Shown here one piece after another: positions 17,797-26,419 of a stretch of DNA of 64,000 nucleotides. The stretch's first letter is position 1; the number at the start of each line of letters is the position of its first letter. The translations under genes and the position numbers were made by a program. The notes below the pieces were generated by a model that saw only the letters and a program-made list of their open reading frames with translations, did not search any database and was not told where the DNA came from. The DNA is from Methylomonas koyamae (GTDB taxonomy: Bacteria; Pseudomonadota; Gammaproteobacteria; Methylococcales; Methylomonadaceae): assembly GCF_019669905.1 (NCBI RefSeq), contig NZ_AP019777.1, positions 4,154,001 to 4,218,000 on the forward strand, in the 5' to 3' direction.

Positions 17797-18750
17797 ATGG
17801 AGCAACCCATGAAACCATCAACTACTGTAAATAACGAAATCAATGTCGCAATATGTAGCTACAATTCGGCCGATTATTTACCTAAGCTGCTTCAGGAATT
17901 AATCACACAAAGCTGCCCGATTCCTTTTAATATTTTAGTTATTGACAATAACAGCACAGATGACACTCTTAAAGTGGTTTCCGATTTCGCTGCCGCTAGT
18001 CAAATCCCTATTCGTTACGTTCACGAGCCAAAACAAGGGATTGTTTTCGCTCGTAATAGAGCAATAGACGAAAGCTTGGCAAGCCGTTACATTATTTTCA
18101 TAGACGCCGACGAACTTCCCGAAAAAGGCTGGCTACAAGCAGCAGTATTAAGCTTGAGCAATGAAAATGCTGATTGCGTAGGAGGCAAAATAAATATCTC
18201 GTTGCCTTATCACCCGAATTGGTTAAATGACGATCTCTTGCCGTTCTATGGCCAAATAGACTACGGTCAGAATTCATTTAAAATAACTGACGAATCCAAA
18301 CCCATTTGGAGTGGTAACGTTGCTTACAACATGCGAATATTCCAAAATGGATTGTTGCGATTTGATAGTCGTTATAACCGCAAGGGAGAAGGCATAGGTG
18401 GTGGCTCGGATGCAATTATGTTTCAGCATTTGCTGCGAAATGATTATCATCTAATTTATGAACCCAATATGTCCATTTTACATCTAATACCGGAAAAAAA
18501 AATCAACCGCAGTTATTTCTTAAAACTGCATTTTATTGCCGGCAAGAAATTCGGCACATTCAAAGCCCCTCCTGACGGAACAAAATTATTTGGAATCCCG
18601 GGATTTATGTATTTACAATTGCTCAGTAAAATATATAAATTTTTTATTATTTATTTTAAGAAGCCCCATGCTTATATGCGCGAAGCCATGAACCTCACCT
18701 ACCACCTAGGTATGATGAGATCTTTAGCTAAATTAAAAATTATTTCATAG
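17797..18750 (+). CDS. Glycosyltransferase family 2
   Basis: A 317-residue GT-A fold enzyme. NVAICSYNSADYLPKLL opens the nucleotide-sugar domain, VIDNNSTDDT is the first acidic loop, and IFIDADELPEKGW holds the metal-binding DxD-type motif (DAD) near residue 108. GGGSDAIMFQHLL near residue 205 fits the acceptor-side ED-like region. A hydrophobic aromatic stretch near 280 (YKFFIIYF) may touch the membrane. The start could instead be the internal ATG at 17812. Low G+C and the flanking repeat mark it as accessory. Likely to act in exopolysaccharide or O-antigen assembly; sugar unknown. Confidence 0.88.
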   Translation: MEQPMKPSTTVNNEINVAICSYNSADYLPKLLQELITQSCPIPFNILVIDNNSTDDTLKVVSDFAAASQIPIRYVHEPKQGIVFARNRAIDESLASRYIIFIDADELPEKGWLQAAVLSLSNENADCVGGKINISLPYHPNWLNDDLLPFYGQIDYGQNSFKITDESKPIWSGNVAYNMRIFQNGLLRFDSRYNRKGEGIGGGSDAIMFQHLLRNDYHLIYEPNMSILHLIPEKKINRSYFLKLHFIAGKKFGTFKAPPDGTKLFGIPGFMYLQLLSKIYKFFIIYFKKPHAYMREAMNLTYHLGMMRSLAKLKIIS

Positions 18751-19430
18751 CCGATATAATCCGAGCAACAGAATTAAAAAAGCATTTAGCGGGCGACCGA
18801 CATAGCAATATTAGCATCAGGCTTTTTTATTATTTGCAAGACCGAGCTCAAGCCAAGTACAAAATCCCTTTAACAGCCTAAAAAAACAGTTGTATAGACA
18901 TTATACATGCCCAAGAACCAACTATTATTATGGAATTAGGAAATATTATATGCTAGACACAGATTATCTAACGTGTCAAATATAGGAAATCAACAATCCA
19001 TTAGCGTGTTTTTTGGTTTTCCATATTTGGAAAATCAGGCGACCTATTAAATTTCCAATATTACACACATTCGAAACACATAAAAAACTTCCTGATTACT
19101 TATAACCTTCAGCCAACTTAGGTCAGCCAAGCCGCCAAGCGCGCTGGAATTAGGTGGCTCATATTTTTGATAAATAAATTTTAACCGTTGAAATCGGGTA
19201 TTTTTCAGACTAAACGCAGTTGTGCTCGAAAGTGATTATTGGATTCTATTCTATAACCGACTGATAATTAAGGATTTCAGTTTCAAGGAATTTGCTGCGA
19301 CATGTAAGTAATCAGGAAACTTTTCAACACTTACTAAAGAGTGGATCGGCCATACCGAAACCGCAGATACATGAACAACCTTTAGTGGCCTGTTAGAAAA
19401 CAGCACCCATCAATATTCAAGGACCTGGTA
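18751..19430. other. 680-base gene-free region with repeat copy B
   Basis: Contains no supported gene. It includes a 16-base palindromic stretch around 19020 (TTTTCCATATTTGGAAAA) and the 230-bp element at 19089-19318. The rest is AT-rich. Confidence 0.6.
19089..19318. mobile_element. ~230-bp TIR element, copy B (MITE-like)
   Basis: The ends are perfect 14-bp inverted repeats, TTCCTGATTACTTA at 19089-19102 and its reverse complement at 19305-19318. There is no coding capacity. Length and internal order match copy A at 17501-17729. A non-autonomous miniature element is the simplest reading. Each copy sits 70-110 bases before a GT2 gene, so it may also supply regulatory sequence. Confidence 0.7.
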
Positions 19431-20348
19431 ATGAACACCTCCCTTATTTCCGTAATCATGCCTTGTTACAATGCTGAAAATTACGTTGAGAGCGCAGTCG
19501 AAAGCGTGTTTCGGCAAACCCACGCCAATGTGGAATTAATTGTTGTTGACGACGGTTCAACTGATAAAAGTTATTCGGTTCTAACCCAATGCCAACAGAA
19601 ATACCCGAATCTGAAAGTTTTTCAGCAATCGAATCAAGGCCCTTTTCCGGCCCGGAATTTGGCGCTGAAACATGCCGCCGGCGAGTTTATTGCTTTTCTT
19701 GATGCCGACGACTACTGGGCACCGAATTTCCTCGAAAAACTGTTGCAAGGTATCGAGAACAATAACGCCGATCTTAGTTATTGCGGTTGGCAAAATGTGG
19801 TTGAAGGCGGAGAAAACGGCCCGGCTTATCTGCCCCCCTCCTATGAGAAAGGCGATATTTCGCAAGCATTTCTCGCGTCTTGCCCATGGCCTATTCACGC
19901 CGCCCTGGTGCGGCGAGAAATTATCGAAAAAGCCAACGGTTTTTCGCTGCGCCGATTCAGCGCGATGGACTACGACTTATGGATCCGTATCTCGGCGATT
20001 ACTCGGAATATTGTTTTAGTACCCGAAGTCTTGGCATTTTATCGCTGGCATAACCATGGTCAGATTTCGTCGATTAAGTGGCGGCAAGTGCTGGATGGCT
20101 GGCAAGTCAGAAAGGATTTTGTAACGCAAAACCCCGAATTGGTGGCCCATATTCCCCAGGAAAGGCTAGACGAGTTAGTAAACGGCAGCGTTTTTACTCA
20201 AGCGTATTCGGCTTTTTGGAAGCGAGATTTGGTTTCCTCGCAACGCTTATTTCGGGAAATTTTCAAATCCGGTATTTGGCGCTTTAAGGATTTGAAATAC
20301 ATCGGTTTGAGCTTCCTTCCTTATGCTGTTCTCAGCCGGATAGTTTAA
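19431..20348 (+). CDS. Glycosyltransferase family 2 (WcaA-like)
   Basis: A 305-residue GT-A enzyme. Visible motifs are VIMPCYNAENYVESAVESV, VVDDGSTDKS (first acidic motif), FLDADDYWAPNFLEKLL with the DxD metal site near residue 89, and RFSAMDYDLWIR near residue 180. These are standard for family 2 exopolysaccharide transferases. It converges on the REC-PAS-GGDEF-EAL gene with a five-base gap. Its base composition is nearer to the core than that of the other glycosyltransferase. Donor and acceptor are unknown. Confidence 0.92.
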   Translation: MNTSLISVIMPCYNAENYVESAVESVFRQTHANVELIVVDDGSTDKSYSVLTQCQQKYPNLKVFQQSNQGPFPARNLALKHAAGEFIAFLDADDYWAPNFLEKLLQGIENNNADLSYCGWQNVVEGGENGPAYLPPSYEKGDISQAFLASCPWPIHAALVRREIIEKANGFSLRRFSAMDYDLWIRISAITRNIVLVPEVLAFYRWHNHGQISSIKWRQVLDGWQVRKDFVTQNPELVAHIPQERLDELVNGSVFTQAYSAFWKRDLVSSQRLFREIFKSGIWRFKDLKYIGLSFLPYAVLSRIV

Positions 20349-20353
20349 TCCGA

Positions 20354-22483
20354 TTAACCCACCCTCAGCGGCTGCGTCTGCCGCTCCGGACCCAACCGCC
20401 ATTCCTGGTGCGGCGTCCAGGCGGAGATCCAAGCCGACAGTTGTTCGGCCGGCATCGGCCTGGCGATACCGTAACCTTGGGCGTTGTCGCAGCCCAATTC
20501 CAGCAACAGCAAGCCATGGGCAGCACTTTCCACGCCTTCGGCGACGACGCGGCGGTTGAAGGCGGCGCTCAAGTTGATGATGCCGGCGACGATAGCCAGA
20601 TCCTCCGGATCGGCCAAAATATCGCGGATGAAGGATTGGTCGATTTTCAGGGTTTCGGCCGGCAGGGCTTTCAAATAGGTCAACGACGAGTAACCGGTAC
20701 CGAAATCGTCCAGCGCGAAACTGACGCCGAGTTTCTGGCATTCCCGCATCACACCGGTGACGCGGCCGATATCTTCCAGCGCGGCGGTTTCCAAAATCTC
20801 CAGTTCCAGGCAATTCGCCGCCAATTGCGGATATTGGGCAAAACCGGCTTGCAATGTGGTAACGAAATCCGCATCCAACAAATGCCGCGGCGCGATATTG
20901 ACGCTGAGCGGAATATTCAGACCGCCGGCCTGCCACTGCGCGGCATGCACCAAAGCCTGGCGCAGTACCCAGTTGCCGACGGCAATAGCCAGGTCTGAGC
21001 CTTCGATGTCCGGCAGAAACGCCGCCGGCAGCAACAAGCCACGTTCGGGATGGTGCCAGCGGATCAAGGCTTCGGCGCCCAATATCCGGCCGCTGCGCAT
21101 ATTGACTTTGGGCTGGAAGTACAGCGCCAATTCGCCGTTGCGCAATGCCGAGCCGATCCGCGCCAGGTTGCTGCCGCGTACCGAGCAGAGCCGGTCCTGC
21201 TCGCGATCGAACAGGTGGTAACGGTTTTTACCGCCCTGTTTGGCGGTGTACATGGCCTGGTCGGCATGACGCAGCAAGGTTTCGGCATCGGCCGGGTCGG
21301 CCGGAAACAGCGTGTAACCGAGGCTGGCCGAAACGCTGACGTAATGCCCGCCGATTGCGGCCGGTTCCGCCACCCGGTCCAGCATGCGCTGCAACACGGC
21401 CTGGCATTCGTGGGCCGCATTAAAATCCAGCAACAGCAACACGAATTCGTCGCCGCCGATCCTGGCTACCGTGTCGCCGGCGCGCAAACAGTCCTTGATG
21501 CGCTGCGATATCTCGATCAGTAACTGATCGCCGACATCGTGGCCGAATTGGTCGTTGATCGGCTTGAAACCGTCCAGGTCCAGATAGCACACCGCCATGG
21601 TATTGCTGGCACGGCGGGTGTGCGCCAGGGCCTGGCTCAGGCGGTCGGCCAGCAAAACCCGATTGGGGATGCCGGTCAACGGATCGAAATGGGCGATGCG
21701 TTCCAGGTCGAGTTCGTGGTTCTTCAGCGGCGTAATGTCGGCGGAAAGGCCGATGTAGTGGTGCACCCGGCCGTGTTCGTCGCGCACGACCGAAATCGAT
21801 GTCAACGCGGCGTATACCTCGCCGCTTTTACGCCGGTTCCACAACTCGCCGTTCCAGTAGCCGCTGCCGAGCAGCGAACACCACATGCTTTCGTAAAATT
21901 CGGCCGATTGCCGCCCGGATTTCAGCACGCTGGGATTTTTACCCAGGACCTCGTCCTTGCTGTAACCGGTCATTCGGCTGAACGCATTGTTGACGTCGAT
22001 GATCCGGTTTTCGGCATCGGTGATCACCACGCTGTCGTGGGTATGGGCGAATACGCTGGCGGCCAAGCGCAGAGCCGCCTCGCGCCGCTGCAACTCGCGG
22101 CGTAGCCGTTCCCGTTCCAACAGGTTGCGAATCCGCAGCCGGGCGATTTCGATATTCAGCGGCTTGGTCAGGTAGTCGGCGGCGCCCAGCGCAAAACCGT
22201 GGGTCTCGGCCTCGGCATCGTTCATCGCGGTGATGAACACGACCGGAATGTCGCGTAACCGCGGATCGAGTTTCAACCGGCGGCAAGTTTCGTAGCCGTC
22301 CATGTCCGGCATCATGATGTCCAGCAGTATCAAATCCGGCGGATCGTCCTGCGCCAGCTCCAAACCCCTGGCGCCGGAGGTGGCGATCTGGATCTGGTAA
22401 TCGTCCTGCAATGCCAATCCCAGCAGCGCCAGATTGGTCGGCATGTCGTCGATGGCAAGGATCTTCTGGTTATCTTTAGCCAT
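20354..22483 (-). CDS. REC-PAS-GGDEF-EAL response regulator
   Basis: A 709-residue c-di-GMP response regulator. The N-terminal receiver domain has the phospho-accepting aspartate in LILLDIMMPDMDG (about residue 57) and the KPLN switch lysine. A PAS domain covers about 140-255, a GGDEF domain has an intact GGDEF near 344, and an EAL domain has AEALIRW near 471 and DDFGTGYSS. It is the last gene of a six-gene minus-strand operon and starts four bases after the histidine kinase ends, so that kinase is its likely phosphodonor. The output is a change in c-di-GMP level. Confidence 0.93.
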   Translation of the reverse strand: MAKDNQKILAIDDMPTNLALLGLALQDDYQIQIATSGARGLELAQDDPPDLILLDIMMPDMDGYETCRRLKLDPRLRDIPVVFITAMNDAEAETHGFALGAADYLTKPLNIEIARLRIRNLLERERLRRELQRREAALRLAASVFAHTHDSVVITDAENRIIDVNNAFSRMTGYSKDEVLGKNPSVLKSGRQSAEFYESMWCSLLGSGYWNGELWNRRKSGEVYAALTSISVVRDEHGRVHHYIGLSADITPLKNHELDLERIAHFDPLTGIPNRVLLADRLSQALAHTRRASNTMAVCYLDLDGFKPINDQFGHDVGDQLLIEISQRIKDCLRAGDTVARIGGDEFVLLLLDFNAAHECQAVLQRMLDRVAEPAAIGGHYVSVSASLGYTLFPADPADAETLLRHADQAMYTAKQGGKNRYHLFDREQDRLCSVRGSNLARIGSALRNGELALYFQPKVNMRSGRILGAEALIRWHHPERGLLLPAAFLPDIEGSDLAIAVGNWVLRQALVHAAQWQAGGLNIPLSVNIAPRHLLDADFVTTLQAGFAQYPQLAANCLELEILETAALEDIGRVTGVMRECQKLGVSFALDDFGTGYSSLTYLKALPAETLKIDQSFIRDILADPEDLAIVAGIINLSAAFNRRVVAEGVESAAHGLLLLELGCDNAQGYGIARPMPAEQLSAWISAWTPHQEWRLGPERQTQPLRVG

Positions 22484-22487
22484 GTGC

Positions 22488-24107
22488 CTAGCCAGCCTCG
22501 GAGTTTAGCGCGGCGCGAAACAGCCGCAGTTGGGCTAAAGCTTGTTCGAACTTCATATCGTTCACCGCTTGGCCAATCGCGGCAAACCGTTCCGCCGCAA
22601 CCGGCGGCTCAACTTCGGCTTGCAGCCGCTGGTACTGGCCGACCGCCTGGAACATGTTCTTCACCAATAGCCGTTCCAGTTCGTCCAATTCTGCGCCAAG
22701 CTGCGGTAAATCGCGCAGCAACGCGATTTCCGCGGGCGGTATTGCCGCTGGCGGCTCCCGGCCGTTAAGCGCCGTCTCCGCCGCTGCCGCCGGCGATTCG
22801 ACAGCTTGGACCGCTTCCTGAGGCACCGCTCTGCCGTTGACTCCATTCGCAAGCAGCGGGCATTCGATCGGTTCCGCCCCAATCCGAAACCAAAACCTCG
22901 AGCCCTGGCCGAGCACGCTGTCCACGCCGGCTTCGCCGCCCATTAATTCGGCAAAACGCCGCACGATGGACAGGCCCAGCCCGGTGCCGGCATAGCGTCG
23001 GGTCGAACCGGCGTCGATTTGACTGAACGGCTTGAACAGCAGGCGCTGTTGTTCCGCGCCGATGCCGACGCCGGTGTCAGCCACCGAAAACTCCAGCCGC
23101 GCGCCGGCCTTGTCACGGCCGAGTTCGCGGCCCTGCAAGGCGATTTCGCCGGAGTCGCTGAATTTAATGGCGTTGCTGACCAGATTGGACAGCATTTGCC
23201 GCAGCCGAATTTGGTCGAGTAGATAGCATTGTTCGGCCGGCCCGCGCCAGACCGCGGCCAACGTCAGATTTTTTTGGCGGGCGCTTTCGCCGAACAGCGA
23301 ATGCACTTCCCGCAGAATATGGGCCGGGGCCACCGCCGCGTAATTTAATTCCAGGCGATTGGCTTCGATCTTGGATAGATCCAGCACGTCGTTCAGCAGC
23401 GTCAACAGGGTTTGGCCGGAAGACAGAATGGTGCGGGCGCACTCGCGGTGTTTTTCCGGCGAGCAGTCGGGCAGGGCCAGCAATTGCGCCATGCCGAGGA
23501 TGCCGTTCAATGGGGTACGAATTTCGTGGGACATCGTTGCCAGAAAGTTGCTTTTAGCCTTGTTTGCCGCCTCGGCAACCCGGGTTTTGATCTCGTTGCT
23601 CAAAATCAAGGCCATGTGCGAAAAAAAGGGGGTCAGATAGTCGCGCATTTGCGCGCTGCCGAGCATATCGGTCATTTTGACCACGCCGATCAATTCGTTG
23701 CCGGCCAGCAACGGCATCACCCAAGTGCAAGCGACGGCCGGCGTCGAACCGCGTAGCAGGGTATGCGCCGAATCGCTGGGCTGTTCCACGAAACGGCGCT
23801 GAGCGAATACATTGGCCACCAACGGATCGTCGATTTTGCCGACCGTACGGCGCTCGCCGGCCAAATTGGCGTATTGGATCTCGCCTTCGTCCAGATAGTA
23901 GATTTCGACGTTGCTGCCGCCCAGACTGCCGCATAAAGCCATCATCAAATTTTCCAGCATGCTGTCGACGCCGGCAATCGGGTTCAACAATTCCACCATG
24001 TGCAGAATCAGATACAGGTTGGCTTTTTCTTCCGATACTTTGCGCAAGCGGGCTTCCAGGTGCTCGATGCGGTCCAGTAATGCCTGCTGGCCGGCTGGGA
24101 CGGACAT
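22488..24107 (-). CDS. GAF-like sensor histidine kinase
   Basis: A 539-residue soluble kinase. An N-terminal coiled coil leads into a GAF-like domain (about 25-170, [18 protein letters not shown]), then a HisKA domain with the phosphorylatable His in [14 protein letters not shown] near residue 193. The ATPase domain has N-box [10 protein letters not shown]1 DTGVGIG and G2 [10 protein letters not shown] 130-residue tail rich in Ala and Glu has helix character. Its ATG shares a base with the DUF1638 stop and it precedes the response regulator, so it is embedded in the corrinoid methyl-transfer operon and probably reports on it. The ligand of the GAF-like domain is unknown. Confidence 0.92.
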   Translation of the reverse strand: MSVPAGQQALLDRIEHLEARLRKVSEEKANLYLILHMVELLNPIAGVDSMLENLMMALCGSLGGSNVEIYYLDEGEIQYANLAGERRTVGKIDDPLVANVFAQRRFVEQPSDSAHTLLRGSTPAVACTWVMPLLAGNELIGVVKMTDMLGSAQMRDYLTPFFSHMALILSNEIKTRVAEAANKAKSNFLATMSHEIRTPLNGILGMAQLLALPDCSPEKHRECARTILSSGQTLLTLLNDVLDLSKIEANRLELNYAAVAPAHILREVHSLFGESARQKNLTLAAVWRGPAEQCYLLDQIRLRQMLSNLVSNAIKFSDSGEIALQGRELGRDKAGARLEFSVADTGVGIGAEQQRLLFKPFSQIDAGSTRRYAGTGLGLSIVRRFAELMGGEAGVDSVLGQGSRFWFRIGAEPIECPLLANGVNGRAVPQEAVQAVESPAAAAETALNGREPPAAIPPAEIALLRDLPQLGAELDELERLLVKNMFQAVGQYQRLQAEVEPPVAAERFAAIGQAVNDMKFEQALAQLRLFRAALNSEAG

Positions 24108-24727
24108 TAGGGTTCGGCCGCCAAACGGCGTTGAATGGCATCCGCCAGCACCAATTCCAGATGGCTCAGGTCGACGTCCTGCCAGCGTAGCGGCAAATCG
24201 ACAAAGCGCGCCGCAGCCTCGGCAGCGCTGGTAAAGTCGGAGTTGCAGGGTGTGCGCAGCGCCAGAATGTATTTGTGGCTGCTGTGGAAAATCTCGCGAA
24301 CAACGGCGTTATTGTTGCCGAAGCAAGCGGTGATCATCGGCTCCCAGGTCAGGGCCCAATCTTCCAACAGAAAATAGGCGCCCTGTTCCAGCTCCTGCAT
24401 GAAACGCTCGTAACCGAGCAGCATGACGATGCAGTTTTGGCCATGAGTACGGCAGGTATGGTGGCCTTCCAGATAATTTTCCATCAACGGATGGCAACTG
24501 CCGTAGAACACCACGGTCTTCTCGCCCAGTTTCTCGCGCTCTTCCAGGGCTTGGTTCAATTCGGTCGACAAGCGGTTCAAATAATTGTGCAACGCCGAAT
24601 TCAAGTAATGGGTGTGCACGTTCCAATGGTTCTTTTCGATCAAACGGTCCACTTCCTTGCGCAGGATACCGCAGCCAACCAAGGTTAAGGCGGGTTGCGG
24701 CTCCGGATTCAAAGTAAACGTTTTCAT
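24107..24727 (-). CDS. DUF1638 domain protein of corrinoid operon
   Basis: A 206-residue protein of the DUF1638 family, which is often encoded beside corrinoid methyltransferases in methanogens and anaerobes. Conserved-looking positions include [34 protein letters not shown] and WALTWEPMI. The Cys/His density hints at metal or corrinoid contact, but no function is established. Its ATG overlaps the UROD-type methyltransferase stop by four bases (ATGA), and its own stop overlaps the kinase start by one base. Such tight coupling supports a stoichiometric role in the same pathway. Confidence 0.85.
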   Translation of the reverse strand: MKTFTLNPEPQPALTLVGCGILRKEVDRLIEKNHWNVHTHYLNSALHNYLNRLSTELNQALEEREKLGEKTVVFYGSCHPLMENYLEGHHTCRTHGQNCIVMLLGYERFMQELEQGAYFLLEDWALTWEPMITACFGNNNAVVREIFHSSHKYILALRTPCNSDFTSAAEAAARFVDLPLRWQDVDLSHLELVLADAIQRRLAAEP

Positions 24728-25752
24728 TGCCAACTCCCGTATTCGAAGGCAGCGGCCAACATCGCCCGGATATTGGCTTCCGGCACCGCCAATGGCATCA
24801 CGCCGTTGCCGAACAAGAAATGGCCGCCGGGCTTGCCGATTTCGATGATGCGTTTGACTTCGGCCCGGGTCTGCTCCGGCGTCCAGTGGATCATGCGGAT
24901 ATCGTCGATCACACCGCAGCATAGCCCCCGGTTGCCGATCAAGGCTTTGGCTTCGGCCAAATCCGCAAGCGGTCCAAGATAATGCGTCGTGATTCCCAAC
25001 TCGGCGAACACCAAATCGATGACTTCGTTGAACGGCGCCATGCCGCAATAATAGACAATACCTTCCACTCCACCCGGGACCAAGTCGCGCCGCATCCACG
25101 GCAGCACGCTGGCTTCGACTTGGCGGCGACCGACGAAATAAGGCGAACCGAACGGGGTGGAGTAGATCAGTACATCGGCGCCGGCGGCGCGCAAAGCGGC
25201 AATCTCCTGGTGGAAAAAATCGGAACATTTGCGCAGTAACTCGTCGCGCAAGTCGAACGGACCGAGCAAAAACAACTCCATCCATTTATCCATGCCCATC
25301 AGGATGGCGGGCAGCGTGGTCGAGGCCGTCGCATACGCGCAAATCGGATGGGTGGCGCCGACTTCGTCGGCCAATATCGACAGACATTCGCCGATCGGCT
25401 GCCAGGCTTCGGTTTGAGTGATGTCGGCCGGGATTTCGAATTTAGCGATGTCGTCCAGGCTTTTGATCACGAAGTCGGCAACATTCGGCACGCCGTCGTC
25501 CGCGAACAGGATTTCTTTACAACCCAATAGTTCGGCCTCTTTACCGACATAGTGCAAACTCCAAACATTGTCGTGGCCGTACCGCCGTTGCATGCGTAAT
25601 TGGGCTTCGGCGACCGCGGCACCGTCGGCAAAATAGTTTTGCGGCCGCAGGCCCATTTCGCGGGCGCCTTGGTCGAGCAAGTTGCAAAACACCGGAATTC
25701 GCGGCGCCGGAGTGCCGTTTTGCGCGGCGGCCAATATTTGTAGCGGCGTCAC
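24724..25752 (-). CDS. UROD-type corrinoid methyltransferase
   Basis: A 342-residue protein of the uroporphyrinogen decarboxylase/MtaA-MtbA superfamily, which in corrinoid systems moves a methyl group between a corrinoid protein and a thiol or pterin acceptor. The zinc-binding motif H-x-C-G of MtaA appears here as YYCG, keeping the Cys but with Tyr for His. A CCG motif (GLCCGVID) and GNGVMPL near the C-terminus fit the superfamily. The start is a GTG overlapping the corrinoid-protein stop (GTGA). A longer frame upstream is only the shadow of that gene. The substrate cannot be deduced; the altered His argues against classical MtaA activity. Confidence 0.82.
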   Translation of the reverse strand: MTPLQILAAAQNGTPAPRIPVFCNLLDQGAREMGLRPQNYFADGAAVAEAQLRMQRRYGHDNVWSLHYVGKEAELLGCKEILFADDGVPNVADFVIKSLDDIAKFEIPADITQTEAWQPIGECLSILADEVGATHPICAYATASTTLPAILMGMDKWMELFLLGPFDLRDELLRKCSDFFHQEIAALRAAGADVLIYSTPFGSPYFVGRRQVEASVLPWMRRDLVPGGVEGIVYYCGMAPFNEVIDLVFAELGITTHYLGPLADLAEAKALIGNRGLCCGVIDDIRMIHWTPEQTRAEVKRIIEIGKPGGHFLFGNGVMPLAVPEANIRAMLAAAFEYGSWQ

Positions 25753-26414
25753 GGTTTCACCTCGCGGATCAGTTCGACAATGGTTTTGGCGGCATTGACG
25801 CCGTCGGCGGCCCAGGCGTCGGCGCCGACCTTCAAATAAAGCTCGGTGTCGAAACGGTAAGGCGCGCCGCCCACCGCCAGTTTGATCCGATCTTCCAAGC
25901 CGCGCTCCTTCAGCAGCGCCCTCACCTTCAGGCTGCCGTTTTCGCCGATCGCGGTGTGTACCATCATCGCCGAAATAGCGATGACCTGCGCCTGCTCGGC
26001 CACCGCGGCATCGACGAAACGCTCGGCGCTGACGTTGGAGCCGAGATCGACGACATCGACCATCAACGACTTCAGGCAACCGGAGACGATGCGTTTACCG
26101 AGCGAATGCAGATCGCCGTAGGCGGCGCCGATCACGACCCGGCCTATCATTTCCGGCGGCTTGCTGAATTTTTCCAGCATTTTTTCGGTGACGTCCGCGG
26201 CGATCTGCGCGGTCATGAAGTGTTGGGCCAGATTGGCGTCGGGGTCTTGTTCGATGAAGGCCATCATTTGTTCGACGGCCGGAATCACCAGCTTGAACAC
26301 GATGTCTTCGGCGCTGAAGCCTTCCTGCAGCGCCCGGTTGACAACGTTGAGCGCGGTTTGTTTGTCGGTTTCGAACACCGCGTCGTTGTAAGCTTGAATG
26401 TAGGCCTCAAGCAT
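25749..26414 (-). CDS. Corrinoid (B12-binding) methyltransferase carrier protein
   Basis: A 221-residue methyl carrier like MtbC/MttC/MtaC. The N-terminal helical cap domain (1-90) is followed by the B12-binding Rossmann domain with the base-off signature GDLHSLGKRIVSG, in which His replaces the lower axial ligand of cobalamin. VDLGSNVSAERFVDAA and LAVGGAPYRFD complete the cofactor pocket. It is the second gene of the operon, five bases after the activator gene. The protein would shuttle a methyl group from an unknown donor methyltransferase to the UROD-type enzyme. Confidence 0.92.
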   Translation of the reverse strand: MLEAYIQAYNDAVFETDKQTALNVVNRALQEGFSAEDIVFKLVIPAVEQMMAFIEQDPDANLAQHFMTAQIAADVTEKMLEKFSKPPEMIGRVVIGAAYGDLHSLGKRIVSGCLKSLMVDVVDLGSNVSAERFVDAAVAEQAQVIAISAMMVHTAIGENGSLKVRALLKERGLEDRIKLAVGGAPYRFDTELYLKVGADAWAADGVNAAKTIVELIREVKP

Positions 26415-26419
26415 CGTGT

